NCBI GenBank assembly: GCA_963695835.1
Contig: CAVOHR010000004.1
Location: forward strand, 496,001-560,000
DNA: 64,000 bases
Direction: 5' to 3'
Origin: VRUE01 sp963695835
Lineage (GTDB): Bacteria > Actinomycetota > Thermoleophilia > Solirubrobacterales > 70-9
The translations under genes were made by a program, and so were the position numbers. Below, piece by piece: positions 33,940 through 40,627 of this stretch (positions within the stretch are counted from its first letter, which is position 1; each line of letters opens with the position of its first letter). The notes under the pieces were generated by a model. The model had not been told where the DNA came from, made no database searches, and saw only the letters and a program-made list of their open reading frames with translations.

Positions 33940-34896
33940 CTACTTGTTGTGGCACATCTGGCAGACGCCCCTGTTGTCGATCCGCAGCAGGGTGCTGTCG
34001 GACCCCGCCGGGGTGCCGTCGGGGTTGGGGACGGCTGAGGAGTAAGTCCCCATGCTCGCGTTGGAGCCGTGCGCGACGTGGCACTGGATGCAGGTCGGCG
34101 TGCCCTGCGACGTCTGGTTGGTGCGGTGGCGGTAGGCGTAGACGGCGTCGCCGCTGTCGGTCCTGGCGCTTTTTCCCGGCGCCAGGTAGCGCGTGTGGCA
34201 GGTCGCGCACCAGGCCGAGATGTTGGCGATGAAGCCCGGCGCTTCTTCGTCCTCGACAACCCAGTAGTTATCGGTCGTGTAGACCTTGCTGGCGGCGTCG
34301 GGGATCGTCACGCCGGTCGCCGCCCCGGATTCCTCCGGGATCGGGCGGAGAATCCGGTAGTTTCCGTTTCCGTGCGGGTCGTGGCAGGAGCCGCAGCGCA
34401 GCGGGATGGTCTTGCCGTAGCTCGCGGTGGCGCTGATCGGGCCGTTGCCCCAGGCCGTCTGGTCCGATTCGTTTACCGAGTGGGTCGAGCTGACCGCCGC
34501 GCCGGAGCTCCTGACCGGGATTTCGCCGACGTATCCGTTGCCGGACGGATTGCCCGAGGCGATCAGCGCGTACTCGAAGCCGCCGCCGCGCAGGCCCCCT
34601 TTGCTGCCGCTGTGGCCGGCCCCCGAATACCCCACGCCGTCCTCGACGTCGGTGCTGGCGCCCGTCGCCGCGCTGCCGTGGCAGGTGTAGCAGAGCCCCG
34701 TCTGCGGCTCTTTCAGCAGCATCGGGGCCTGGGCGGTGTGAGCTCGGTGGCAGGCCGCGCAGGTGTCCGGGACGAGGCCGGCGCCTTTCACGTGCGGGCC
34801 GTTGTCGGCCGAGGCGGGGGCGGCGCCGAGCAACGCCGACACGGCGCAGGCGGCCACGAGCCTCGTCGCCTTGCCGATCCTCCGCGTCTGCGCCAT
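33940..34896 (-). CDS. Secreted hexahaem cytochrome c (first of three)
   Basis: A 318-residue exported cytochrome with signal peptide (basic MAQTRRIGKATRLV, then AACAVSALLGAAPASA) and motifs CAACH, CYTCH, CGSCH, CATCH, CIQCH and CQMCH. It is closest by eye to its two downstream copies, sharing KGAGLVPDTCAACHRAHTAQ with the third and IDNRGVCQMCH with the second, so the three arose by tandem duplication. It follows the NHL gene by 19 nt. Length of about 300 mature residues for six haems is compact, so little protein lies between haems. Confidence 0.93.
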   Translation of the reverse strand: MAQTRRIGKATRLVAACAVSALLGAAPASADNGPHVKGAGLVPDTCAACHRAHTAQAPMLLKEPQTGLCYTCHGSAATGASTDVEDGVGYSGAGHSGSKGGLRGGGFEYALIASGNPSGNGYVGEIPVRSSGAAVSSTHSVNESDQTAWGNGPISATASYGKTIPLRCGSCHDPHGNGNYRILRPIPEESGAATGVTIPDAASKVYTTDNYWVVEDEEAPGFIANISAWCATCHTRYLAPGKSARTDSGDAVYAYRHRTNQTSQGTPTCIQCHVAHGSNASMGTYSSAVPNPDGTPAGSDSTLLRIDNRGVCQMCHNK

Positions 34897-34915
34897 CGTC
34901 GTCCGCTCCTCTCTC

Positions 34916-35971
34916 TCAATACGACCAGATCTGGACCCGGTCGTTTTCCCGATCGGTGACGTAGATCTGCCCGTCGCCGTCGATGGCGATCCCGTTCGGG
35001 TACTGGAACTGCCCGTCGCCTATCCCCTCGATCCCGAACGATCCGACGTACCGGGGGACTTCCGTCACCTCGTCGGGGAGGCGGTAGACCTTGACGGTGT
35101 GGGAGGTCGTGTCGACGACGAAGAGGCGGTCGCCGTCGATCGCCACCCCGCGCGGCAGCCCCAGGTCTCCCTCCCCGACCCCGCGCCGGATCGAGCTGGC
35201 GGGCTTGCCGTCCGGGTCGAAGATCGCCAGCCGGCCGTCGTTGCTGTCGGCGACGTAGAGGTCGCCGTCTCCGTCGAGCGTGAGCCCGTTCGGGAACCAG
35301 AAGGAGCCGCGGGACCCGATCTTGCGCAGCGGCTTCTCGCCGCTGCCGAAGACCAGGACCCGCTGATCCTTGCGGCTGCCGCTGACGTCGGTCATGTAGA
35401 GGCTTCCTTCCGGGCCGAAGGCGAGCCCGAGCGGATTCGCGCCCTTGCCCAGGCGTCCCTCGGGGCGGAAGGCGCGCAGGTACTTGCCGTCGGCGCCGTA
35501 GACGTCGACGACTTCGCGCAGGCGGTCGCTGACGTAGACGTCTTCCGTCTGCGGGTTGACGGCCACGTAGACCGGCAGGCGCCAGGTGCCCTTGCGACCG
35601 CGCGGCTTCAGGGTGTCGACCTGGTCGCCCGAGCCGTCGTAGACCCGCACCAGGCGGCGCCCTTCGCTTTCGGTGACGTAGACCCGGTCGCCGGACGGGC
35701 TTACCGCGACGCCCATCGGCGCGTTGACGCCGTAGATGTCGGAGACGTAGTGGGGAAGTTCCGACGGGATGCCCGGCAGCGGCGAGTTGCCGCCCAGCGA
35801 GCGGAGGATGACGAAGATGATGGCGGCGAGCGCCACGAGGATCGCCACCAGCGCGGCGATCTTCCGCCGCCGGCGCTTGCGCTCCGCCTCGGTGAGGGCC
35901 GCTGCACCGCCCTTGCCGCCGTCCAGCAGCAGCTCCTGGGCGAGCGAGGGGGTCTCGTCCTCGGGTGCCAT
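34916..35971 (-). CDS. Membrane-anchored NHL-repeat beta-propeller protein
   Basis: A 351-residue protein. A cytosolic basic stretch (ERKRRRRK) precedes one helix (39-59, AALVAILVALAAIIFVILRS). The exterior part is about six NHL blades, each like PMGVAVSPSGDRVYVTES, FPNGLTLDGDGDLYVADSND or YPNGIAIDGDGQIYVTDREND. NHL/six-bladed propellers accompany multihaem cytochrome gene clusters in several bacteria and archaea. Here it lies between the TPR gene (1-nt gap) and the cytochromes, so a role in their assembly or outer-surface display is inferred. Confidence 0.9.
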   Translation of the reverse strand: MAPEDETPSLAQELLLDGGKGGAAALTEAERKRRRRKIAALVAILVALAAIIFVILRSLGGNSPLPGIPSELPHYVSDIYGVNAPMGVAVSPSGDRVYVTESEGRRLVRVYDGSGDQVDTLKPRGRKGTWRLPVYVAVNPQTEDVYVSDRLREVVDVYGADGKYLRAFRPEGRLGKGANPLGLAFGPEGSLYMTDVSGSRKDQRVLVFGSGEKPLRKIGSRGSFWFPNGLTLDGDGDLYVADSNDGRLAIFDPDGKPASSIRRGVGEGDLGLPRGVAIDGDRLFVVDTTSHTVKVYRLPDEVTEVPRYVGSFGIEGIGDGQFQYPNGIAIDGDGQIYVTDRENDRVQIWSY

Positions 35972-35972
35972 C

Positions 35973-36887
35973 TCATTCGCCTCCCGTGGCGGCGCCGAGC
36001 CGGGTCAGGCCGCTGTGCGCGTTGAAGTTTTCAGGATCGGCGGCGACGACCTTCCGGTACCAGCGGGCCGCGCTCGCCCGGTGCGAGTCCTTCTCGGCGG
36101 CCATCCCGAGCCCGAGCATCGCGTCGACCGCGACCGGCCCCGAGGTCAGGTGCCGCAGCCGGCGCGTCGCGGCGGCCGGCTCCCCGTTGCACAGTTCCAC
36201 CATCGCGTTCGCGTATTCGGCCCGGGGCTTGCGATGCTGGGCCGCGTAGGCCTTCGAAAGCGCTTCGTACGGCTCGCACCATTCGGTCGGCACGAAGAGG
36301 ACCGCTTCGCGGAGCGCCTTGACCGCCCGCTCGTAGGCTCCGGCCTTCAGGGCGGCCGTTCCCAGCAGGTACCAGGCGTCCGCGTCGGTCGGTTCGATCT
36401 CGACCGCCTTCTCCACCGCCCGCCTGGCGTCCTTCGCTTCGCCCCGCTTCAGCATGACCGAGCCGAGGCCGTAGTAGGCGGCCTCGAGCTGCGGGTCGAC
36501 GGCGGCGAACTGTTCGCCCTTCGCCCTCCCGATGATCTGCTCGAACGACTGCCTCGCCCCGGCGGGGTCTCCGGTCTCGGCGAGGACTTCGCCGCGCCCG
36601 AGCAGCGCCGTGCTCTGGCCCGCTTCGACCTTGAGCACCGCGTCGTACTGATCGAGGGCGTCATCCGGCCGCTTCGCCGCCCGGTACATGTCGGCGAGGC
36701 GCAGTCTCAACCCGGTCTCGGCCGGCTGCTCGCGGACCGCGGCTTCCGCGGCGGCGATCTGCCTGTCCACGAGCGAGGGGCTCGTGTCGCGCCGCTCGAC
36801 GAAGTAGACGACCGCCGCGAGGACGATGCCGACCGCCACGGCCTTGACGCCGATGCGGATCAGACGATCGAGCGTTTGCTCGGGCAT
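35973..36887 (-). CDS. Membrane-anchored TPR protein heading the hexahaem operon
   Basis: A 304-residue protein with one N-terminal helix (about 11-29, VKAVAVGIVLAAVVYFV) and at least five TPR motifs (LRLRLADMYRAAKRPDDALD, TALLGRGEVLAETGDPAGAR, AAYYGLGSVMLKRGEAKDAR, DAWYLLGTAALKAGAYERAV, AMLGLGMAAEKDSHRASAAR). One Cys pair (EWCEPYE, VELCNGE) is present. It is followed after 1 nt by the NHL gene, so TPR-NHL-three cytochromes is one unit. Likely a cytochrome assembly scaffold; inference. Confidence 0.85.
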   Translation of the reverse strand: MPEQTLDRLIRIGVKAVAVGIVLAAVVYFVERRDTSPSLVDRQIAAAEAAVREQPAETGLRLRLADMYRAAKRPDDALDQYDAVLKVEAGQSTALLGRGEVLAETGDPAGARQSFEQIIGRAKGEQFAAVDPQLEAAYYGLGSVMLKRGEAKDARRAVEKAVEIEPTDADAWYLLGTAALKAGAYERAVKALREAVLFVPTEWCEPYEALSKAYAAQHRKPRAEYANAMVELCNGEPAAATRRLRHLTSGPVAVDAMLGLGMAAEKDSHRASAARWYRKVVAADPENFNAHSGLTRLGAATGGE

Positions 36888-36985
36888 AACGAAATTGTCG
36901 CGCCGGGAGTCGGCTGGCTCAATCCGTCGGGGGATAGATTTGGGGTACAGGCGGGCGCCGCGCGACGGTCGCCTCGACGCCGATC

Positions 36986-37675
36986 TCAGCCGCTCTCGGC
37001 GCTTCGCCCCAGGCCCTGGCGGACGATGTAGGCGGCGGCCTGCGTGCGGTTCTCGAGCTGGAGCTTCTCGAGGGCGTTGTGGACGTGGTTCTTCACCGTC
37101 CCCTCCGTGATGAACAGGCTGGTGGCGATCTCCTTGTTGCTGAGGCCGTCCGCGACGAGCCGCAGGACCTCGAGCTCGCGCGGCGTCAGCGCCGGCGTCT
37201 CCGGCTGCGCGTCCGCCACCCGGGGCGCCGCCGCCCCCTCGCGGATCTGGCCGAGCAGGCGCCCCGCGATGGCCGGCGAGAGGGCGGCCTCGTCGCGCAT
37301 CACCGCCCTGATCAGGTCGTAGAGCTCGGCGGGCCGAAGGTCCTTCAGCAGGTATCCCTGAGCGCCGAAGCGGATCGCGTCGAACAGATGCTCGTCCGAC
37401 TCCGACACCGTGAGCATGACGACCTTGACGCCGGGCAGCTGCTCGCGGATCAGGCGCGTCGCCTCGACCCCGTCCATCACCGGCATCTCGATGTCCATCA
37501 CGACGAGGTCCGGTTTCAGCGCGTTCGCCATCTCGACCCCCTCGAGGCCGTTCTCGGCTTCGCCGACGACCGTCAGGTCGTCCTGCGCGTCGATCAGCTC
37601 GGCGACGGAGGTGCGGAAGAGGGCCGTATCGTCGACGGCCAGGATCCGGATCTGCTCTTCAGCTGAGCGAGACAT
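36986..37675 (-). CDS. NarL/LuxR-family response regulator
   Basis: A 229-residue response regulator: receiver with phospho-acceptor Asp61 (LVVMDIEMPVMDG), Thr/Ser in MLTVSES and Lys in GYLLKD, then a LuxR HTH (LTPRELEVLRLVADGLSNKE, GTVKNHVHNALEKL). It overlaps the kinase gene by 17 nt and lies 98 nt upstream of the TPR-NHL-cytochrome operon, so it is a good candidate for its regulator. Targets cannot be read from sequence. Confidence 0.94.
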   Translation of the reverse strand: MSRSAEEQIRILAVDDTALFRTSVAELIDAQDDLTVVGEAENGLEGVEMANALKPDLVVMDIEMPVMDGVEATRLIREQLPGVKVVMLTVSESDEHLFDAIRFGAQGYLLKDLRPAELYDLIRAVMRDEAALSPAIAGRLLGQIREGAAAPRVADAQPETPALTPRELEVLRLVADGLSNKEIATSLFITEGTVKNHVHNALEKLQLENRTQAAAYIVRQGLGRSAESG

Positions 37676-39164
37676 CCAGATCGACGGGATCGGGGCTGGT
37701 GCGGCGGGTATCGGGAACCTCGGCGACGACACGCGTGCCCCGCCCCGACGCGGAGTCGGTAAGCAGGGTGCCACCGATCAGCTCCATGCGCTCGCGCATC
37801 GAATGCAGCCCGAACCCGTCCCGGTCGAGCAGCGCCTCGGCCGAGTCGAAGCCAAGGCCGTTGTCCTCGACGACGAACGTAACCGTGCCGTTCGCCTGCA
37901 TGATCCGGACGGCCGCCGAGGCCGCCCCCGAGTGCTTGCGGACGTTCGTGAGAGCCTCCTGGATCACCCTGATGATCTGGATCTCGCTGCGCGGCGGGAG
38001 GACAAGATCGTGGTCCAGGGCCGCCTCCAGCGTCGTCACGACCCCGCACTGGTGGCTGTACTTGTCCAGGTAGGCGCGCAGGCTGTCGAGGAAGTCGCGG
38101 TCGGTCCGGCTCGACTGGTGGAGATCGAGGATCGCCCCGCGGGCGTCCCGGTAGCCCTCCTCGCAGATGTCCGCGAGCTCGCTCAGTTCGAGTGCGAGCC
38201 CCGGCGTGACCTCGACGTCCTCGCGCGAGGAGAGCGCGCGCAGCCGCAGATGGGTTGCCCCGAGGACCTGCGCAAGGCTGTCGTGCAGCTCGCGGGCGAT
38301 CCGCTCCCGCTCCGCGAGGATCGCGCCCTGCCGTTCGCTCTCGCGCATCCGGGCGCTGGTCACGGCGATCGAGGCGAAGCCGGAGAGGGTCGCGAGGAAC
38401 TGCCGGTCGCGCTCGCTGAAGGGGACCGCCGAGCGGCGGCCGATCCAGAGGTCGCCGAGCGCCCTGTCCGGGCTCTCGAGCTGGACCTGGAGGCTCTCCC
38501 CGAACTCCGGGGACGACCGCAGGGCGCGGATGTCCCGGGGATCGTGGAGGCGGAGGGATCCGTCGGCGTCGGGCGATATGCAGACCCCCTCCCGCAGGGA
38601 GGCCGCCCCCGCCAGCGTCGGGTCGAGCTGGACGGACCGGGTCGTGGCGTCGTTGAGGCAGATCGCCGCGACGTCGCTGGCCAGCAGGTCGCGGGCGTGC
38701 CGGGCGACGGCCGCGAGGATGTCGGGGAGGGCCTCCTGGTTCGAGACCCGGAGCAGCACGTCGTAGAAGCCGTGGCCCTCCCGCTGCCTGCGCCGCAGGT
38801 CGGTGACGACCTCGGCCGTCTCGCCCTGGGCGCGTTCGATGTAGTGGAACATGACGAACGAGAAGGCGACGACGGCGACGACGGTCGACACCGCAAGGAC
38901 GATATGGGGGCTGTAGTCGGCGAAGCCCTGCTCGATGACGCCGGCGCGGATCAGCTCGAGCGTGAGGACGAAGAGAACCGGCAGGACGACGCCGGCGACC
39001 TTCAGCCGGCGAAGATCGCCGGACCCGTGCCGGTCCCGGTCTCCTACCGCCTCGTACGGCGGGGGGTTCCCGTTCCCGGAGCTTCCGTGAAGGTCCACCT
39101 CCTGCGCTCCTTCGGTTGGCATCGGCATCGGCACCCGAGATGCAAGCTGGGAACAGCTATTCAA
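37659..39164 (-). CDS. NarX-like sensor histidine kinase
   Basis: A 501-residue kinase: two membrane helices (about 56-75 and 87-108) with a very short exterior loop, a GAF-like domain (150-275) with Cys in AAICLNDAT and EGVCISPD, a HisKA_3 helix with phospho-His294 (RERIARELHDSLAQVL) and an HATPase (EALTNVRKHSG, VEDNGLGFD, GLHSMRERMELIGG). The short sensor loop points to GAF or membrane sensing rather than an external ligand. Start uncertain: ATG 39164, or internal ATGs near 39128. A CRP/FNR-type box is 61 nt upstream. Confidence 0.92.
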   Translation of the reverse strand: MNSCSQLASRVPMPMPTEGAQEVDLHGSSGNGNPPPYEAVGDRDRHGSGDLRRLKVAGVVLPVLFVLTLELIRAGVIEQGFADYSPHIVLAVSTVVAVVAFSFVMFHYIERAQGETAEVVTDLRRRQREGHGFYDVLLRVSNQEALPDILAAVARHARDLLASDVAAICLNDATTRSVQLDPTLAGAASLREGVCISPDADGSLRLHDPRDIRALRSSPEFGESLQVQLESPDRALGDLWIGRRSAVPFSERDRQFLATLSGFASIAVTSARMRESERQGAILAERERIARELHDSLAQVLGATHLRLRALSSREDVEVTPGLALELSELADICEEGYRDARGAILDLHQSSRTDRDFLDSLRAYLDKYSHQCGVVTTLEAALDHDLVLPPRSEIQIIRVIQEALTNVRKHSGAASAAVRIMQANGTVTFVVEDNGLGFDSAEALLDRDGFGLHSMRERMELIGGTLLTDSASGRGTRVVAEVPDTRRTSPDPVDLDVSLS

Positions 39165-39224
39165 TTCGGCATAGAAAGTGTATGCGGTCAGGCAGCCGGA
39201 ACCGCCCGGACGTCACCCTGAGAC

Positions 39225-39240
39225 TGTGACATTCGTCACG
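39225..39240. promoter_or_regulatory. CRP/FNR-type palindrome before the sensor kinase
   Basis: TGTGA-CATTCG-TCACG agrees with TGTGA-N6-TCACA at 9 of 10 half-site positions, with inner core GTGAC-ATTC-GTCAC. It lies 61 nt upstream of the kinase start, in the -60 to -40 range used by activators. Confidence 0.55.
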
Positions 39241-39323
39241 CTTACCCCTTCTCTGGGGAAGCTACCTCCCGGAGCTCGCGGCGGTCGCGCTCGGCGCGCT
39301 CGACGCGGGCCTGGCCTCCTCCT

Positions 39324-40502
39324 TCATGCGGCGACCTCCTCCTCGGTCAGGTAGCAGGCCGGGTCCGGCTCCCGCCACTCGCCGGTCGCCGACTCCGCCC
39401 GTGCTCGCAGCCCACCGTTGCAGAGGGGGAGGAAGCGGCAGCGGGCGCAGCGCCCGGCAAGGTCGCGGGGGCGGCGGCGGTACGGGGCGAGGACCGGGTT
39501 GTCGTCGCGCCAGATCTCGGCGAACGGCGTCTCCCGAACGTCCCCGGCCGTGATGTGCCAGGAGAACTGGTCCGGGTGGACCAGTCCCTGCGGATCGACG
39601 CAGGCGATCGCCACGCCGGACTGATTGCCCCCGTTCCAGCGCAGCATCGTCTCGATCTCGGGGGCCCGCTCGGGGTCCGATCGCCGCACCCTCTCGAGCA
39701 GGAGGACGTGATCGACCGGGTTGTCGACGGTGAGCACCTCGAGCGCCACCCCGCGGCGGCCCAGGTCCTCGGTCCGGTCGAGGATCTCCTCGACCGCGGC
39801 GCGGGTCTCCTCCGGCCTCAGGTCGTGCCGGCGCAGACGGTCGCCACGACCGGCGTAGGCGAGGTGGTAGACGCAGAGGCGGTCGACCCCCTCGGCCTCG
39901 GCAAGCTCGAAGACCCGGCCGAGCTGGTCGCGGTTGCGGGCGTGGACCGTGAAGCGGATCCCGGTGCGCAGGCCGGCGCGGCGAGCGGCACGGATCCCGG
40001 CCAGGGCCGCGTCGAACGCTCCGTGGCTGCCGCGGACCTTGTCGTTGAGCGCGCCGATCCCGTCGATGCTGACGCCGATGTGGGAGAACCCGGCAGCCGC
40101 GATCGCCTTCACCGTCACGGCATCGATCCGGGTCCCGTTGGTGGAGAGGACGGTTCGCATGCCGAGCTCGCGGGCGACCGCGGCGAGGTCGAGCAGGTCC
40201 GGGCGCAGGAGCGGCTCGCCGCCGGAGAAGAGGAGGACCGGCACGCCGAACGCCGCCAGGTCCTCGAGCAGGCGCCGGCCCTCGCCGTAGGTCAGCTCGG
40301 CGGGGTAGTCGCGGTTGTGCGAGTCCGCGTAGCAGTGCCCGCAGTGCAGGTTGCAGCGTTGCGTCACGTTCCAGACCACGACCGGCTTCTTGTCCAGCGA
40401 GTAGTGGAGGAGGTGCGCCGGCCCGGCGCCGCTTCTACGCCCGTACCGGAGCGCATCCTGCGGGCCCACCTGCCCGTTCAGCAGTCGGCTGACACTGAGC
40501 AC
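39324..40502 (-). CDS. Radical SAM/SPASM enzyme, NirJ/AhbC-like
   Basis: A 392-residue radical SAM protein. The SAM cluster motif is CNLHCGHCYADS (about 50-61), then LLFSGGEPLLRPDL and STNGT. The C-terminal auxiliary cluster region reads CARCRFLPLC and DPACYLTEEE, with RARAESATGEW between, the pattern of NirJ/AhbC/AhbD haem-modifying enzymes (CxxCxxxxxC ... DPxC). The N-terminus (LSVSRLLNGQVGPQDALRYG) also fits that group. A haem d1 or alternative-haem role would suit the haem genes nearby, but no partners are seen; a peptide-modifying role is the alternative. Start GTG 40502. Confidence 0.85.
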   Translation of the reverse strand: MLSVSRLLNGQVGPQDALRYGRRSGAGPAHLLHYSLDKKPVVVWNVTQRCNLHCGHCYADSHNRDYPAELTYGEGRRLLEDLAAFGVPVLLFSGGEPLLRPDLLDLAAVARELGMRTVLSTNGTRIDAVTVKAIAAAGFSHIGVSIDGIGALNDKVRGSHGAFDAALAGIRAARRAGLRTGIRFTVHARNRDQLGRVFELAEAEGVDRLCVYHLAYAGRGDRLRRHDLRPEETRAAVEEILDRTEDLGRRGVALEVLTVDNPVDHVLLLERVRRSDPERAPEIETMLRWNGGNQSGVAIACVDPQGLVHPDQFSWHITAGDVRETPFAEIWRDDNPVLAPYRRRPRDLAGRCARCRFLPLCNGGLRARAESATGEWREPDPACYLTEEEVAA

Positions 40503-40627
40503 CCGGCGATCCTCCGCCGGGGGGCGACCGGCGCCATCGGCGGCCGACCCGTCCCCGCCGGGGTGCCCCCCCGCAAGGCCCGCGGGCTTTCCCGCAGGCC
40601 TGCGCGGACCCGGCGGCGGCGAGTCAT
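40478..40627 (-). CDS. Possible 49-residue Arg-rich ORF linking copA and the radical SAM gene
   Basis: An ORF starting with an ATGA overlap on the copA stop and ending 24 nt inside the radical SAM gene. It reads MTRRRRVRAGLRESP ... and ends AGCSVSADC. The coupling at both ends is like a real gene, but the composition (11 Arg, many Gly/Pro) is also what random frames give in this GC-rich DNA. Could be a peptide substrate with C-terminal Cys residues, or only read-through that couples the two genes. Confidence 0.3.
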   Translation of the reverse strand: MTRRRRVRAGLRESPRALRGGTPAGTGRPPMAPVAPRRRIAGCSVSADC

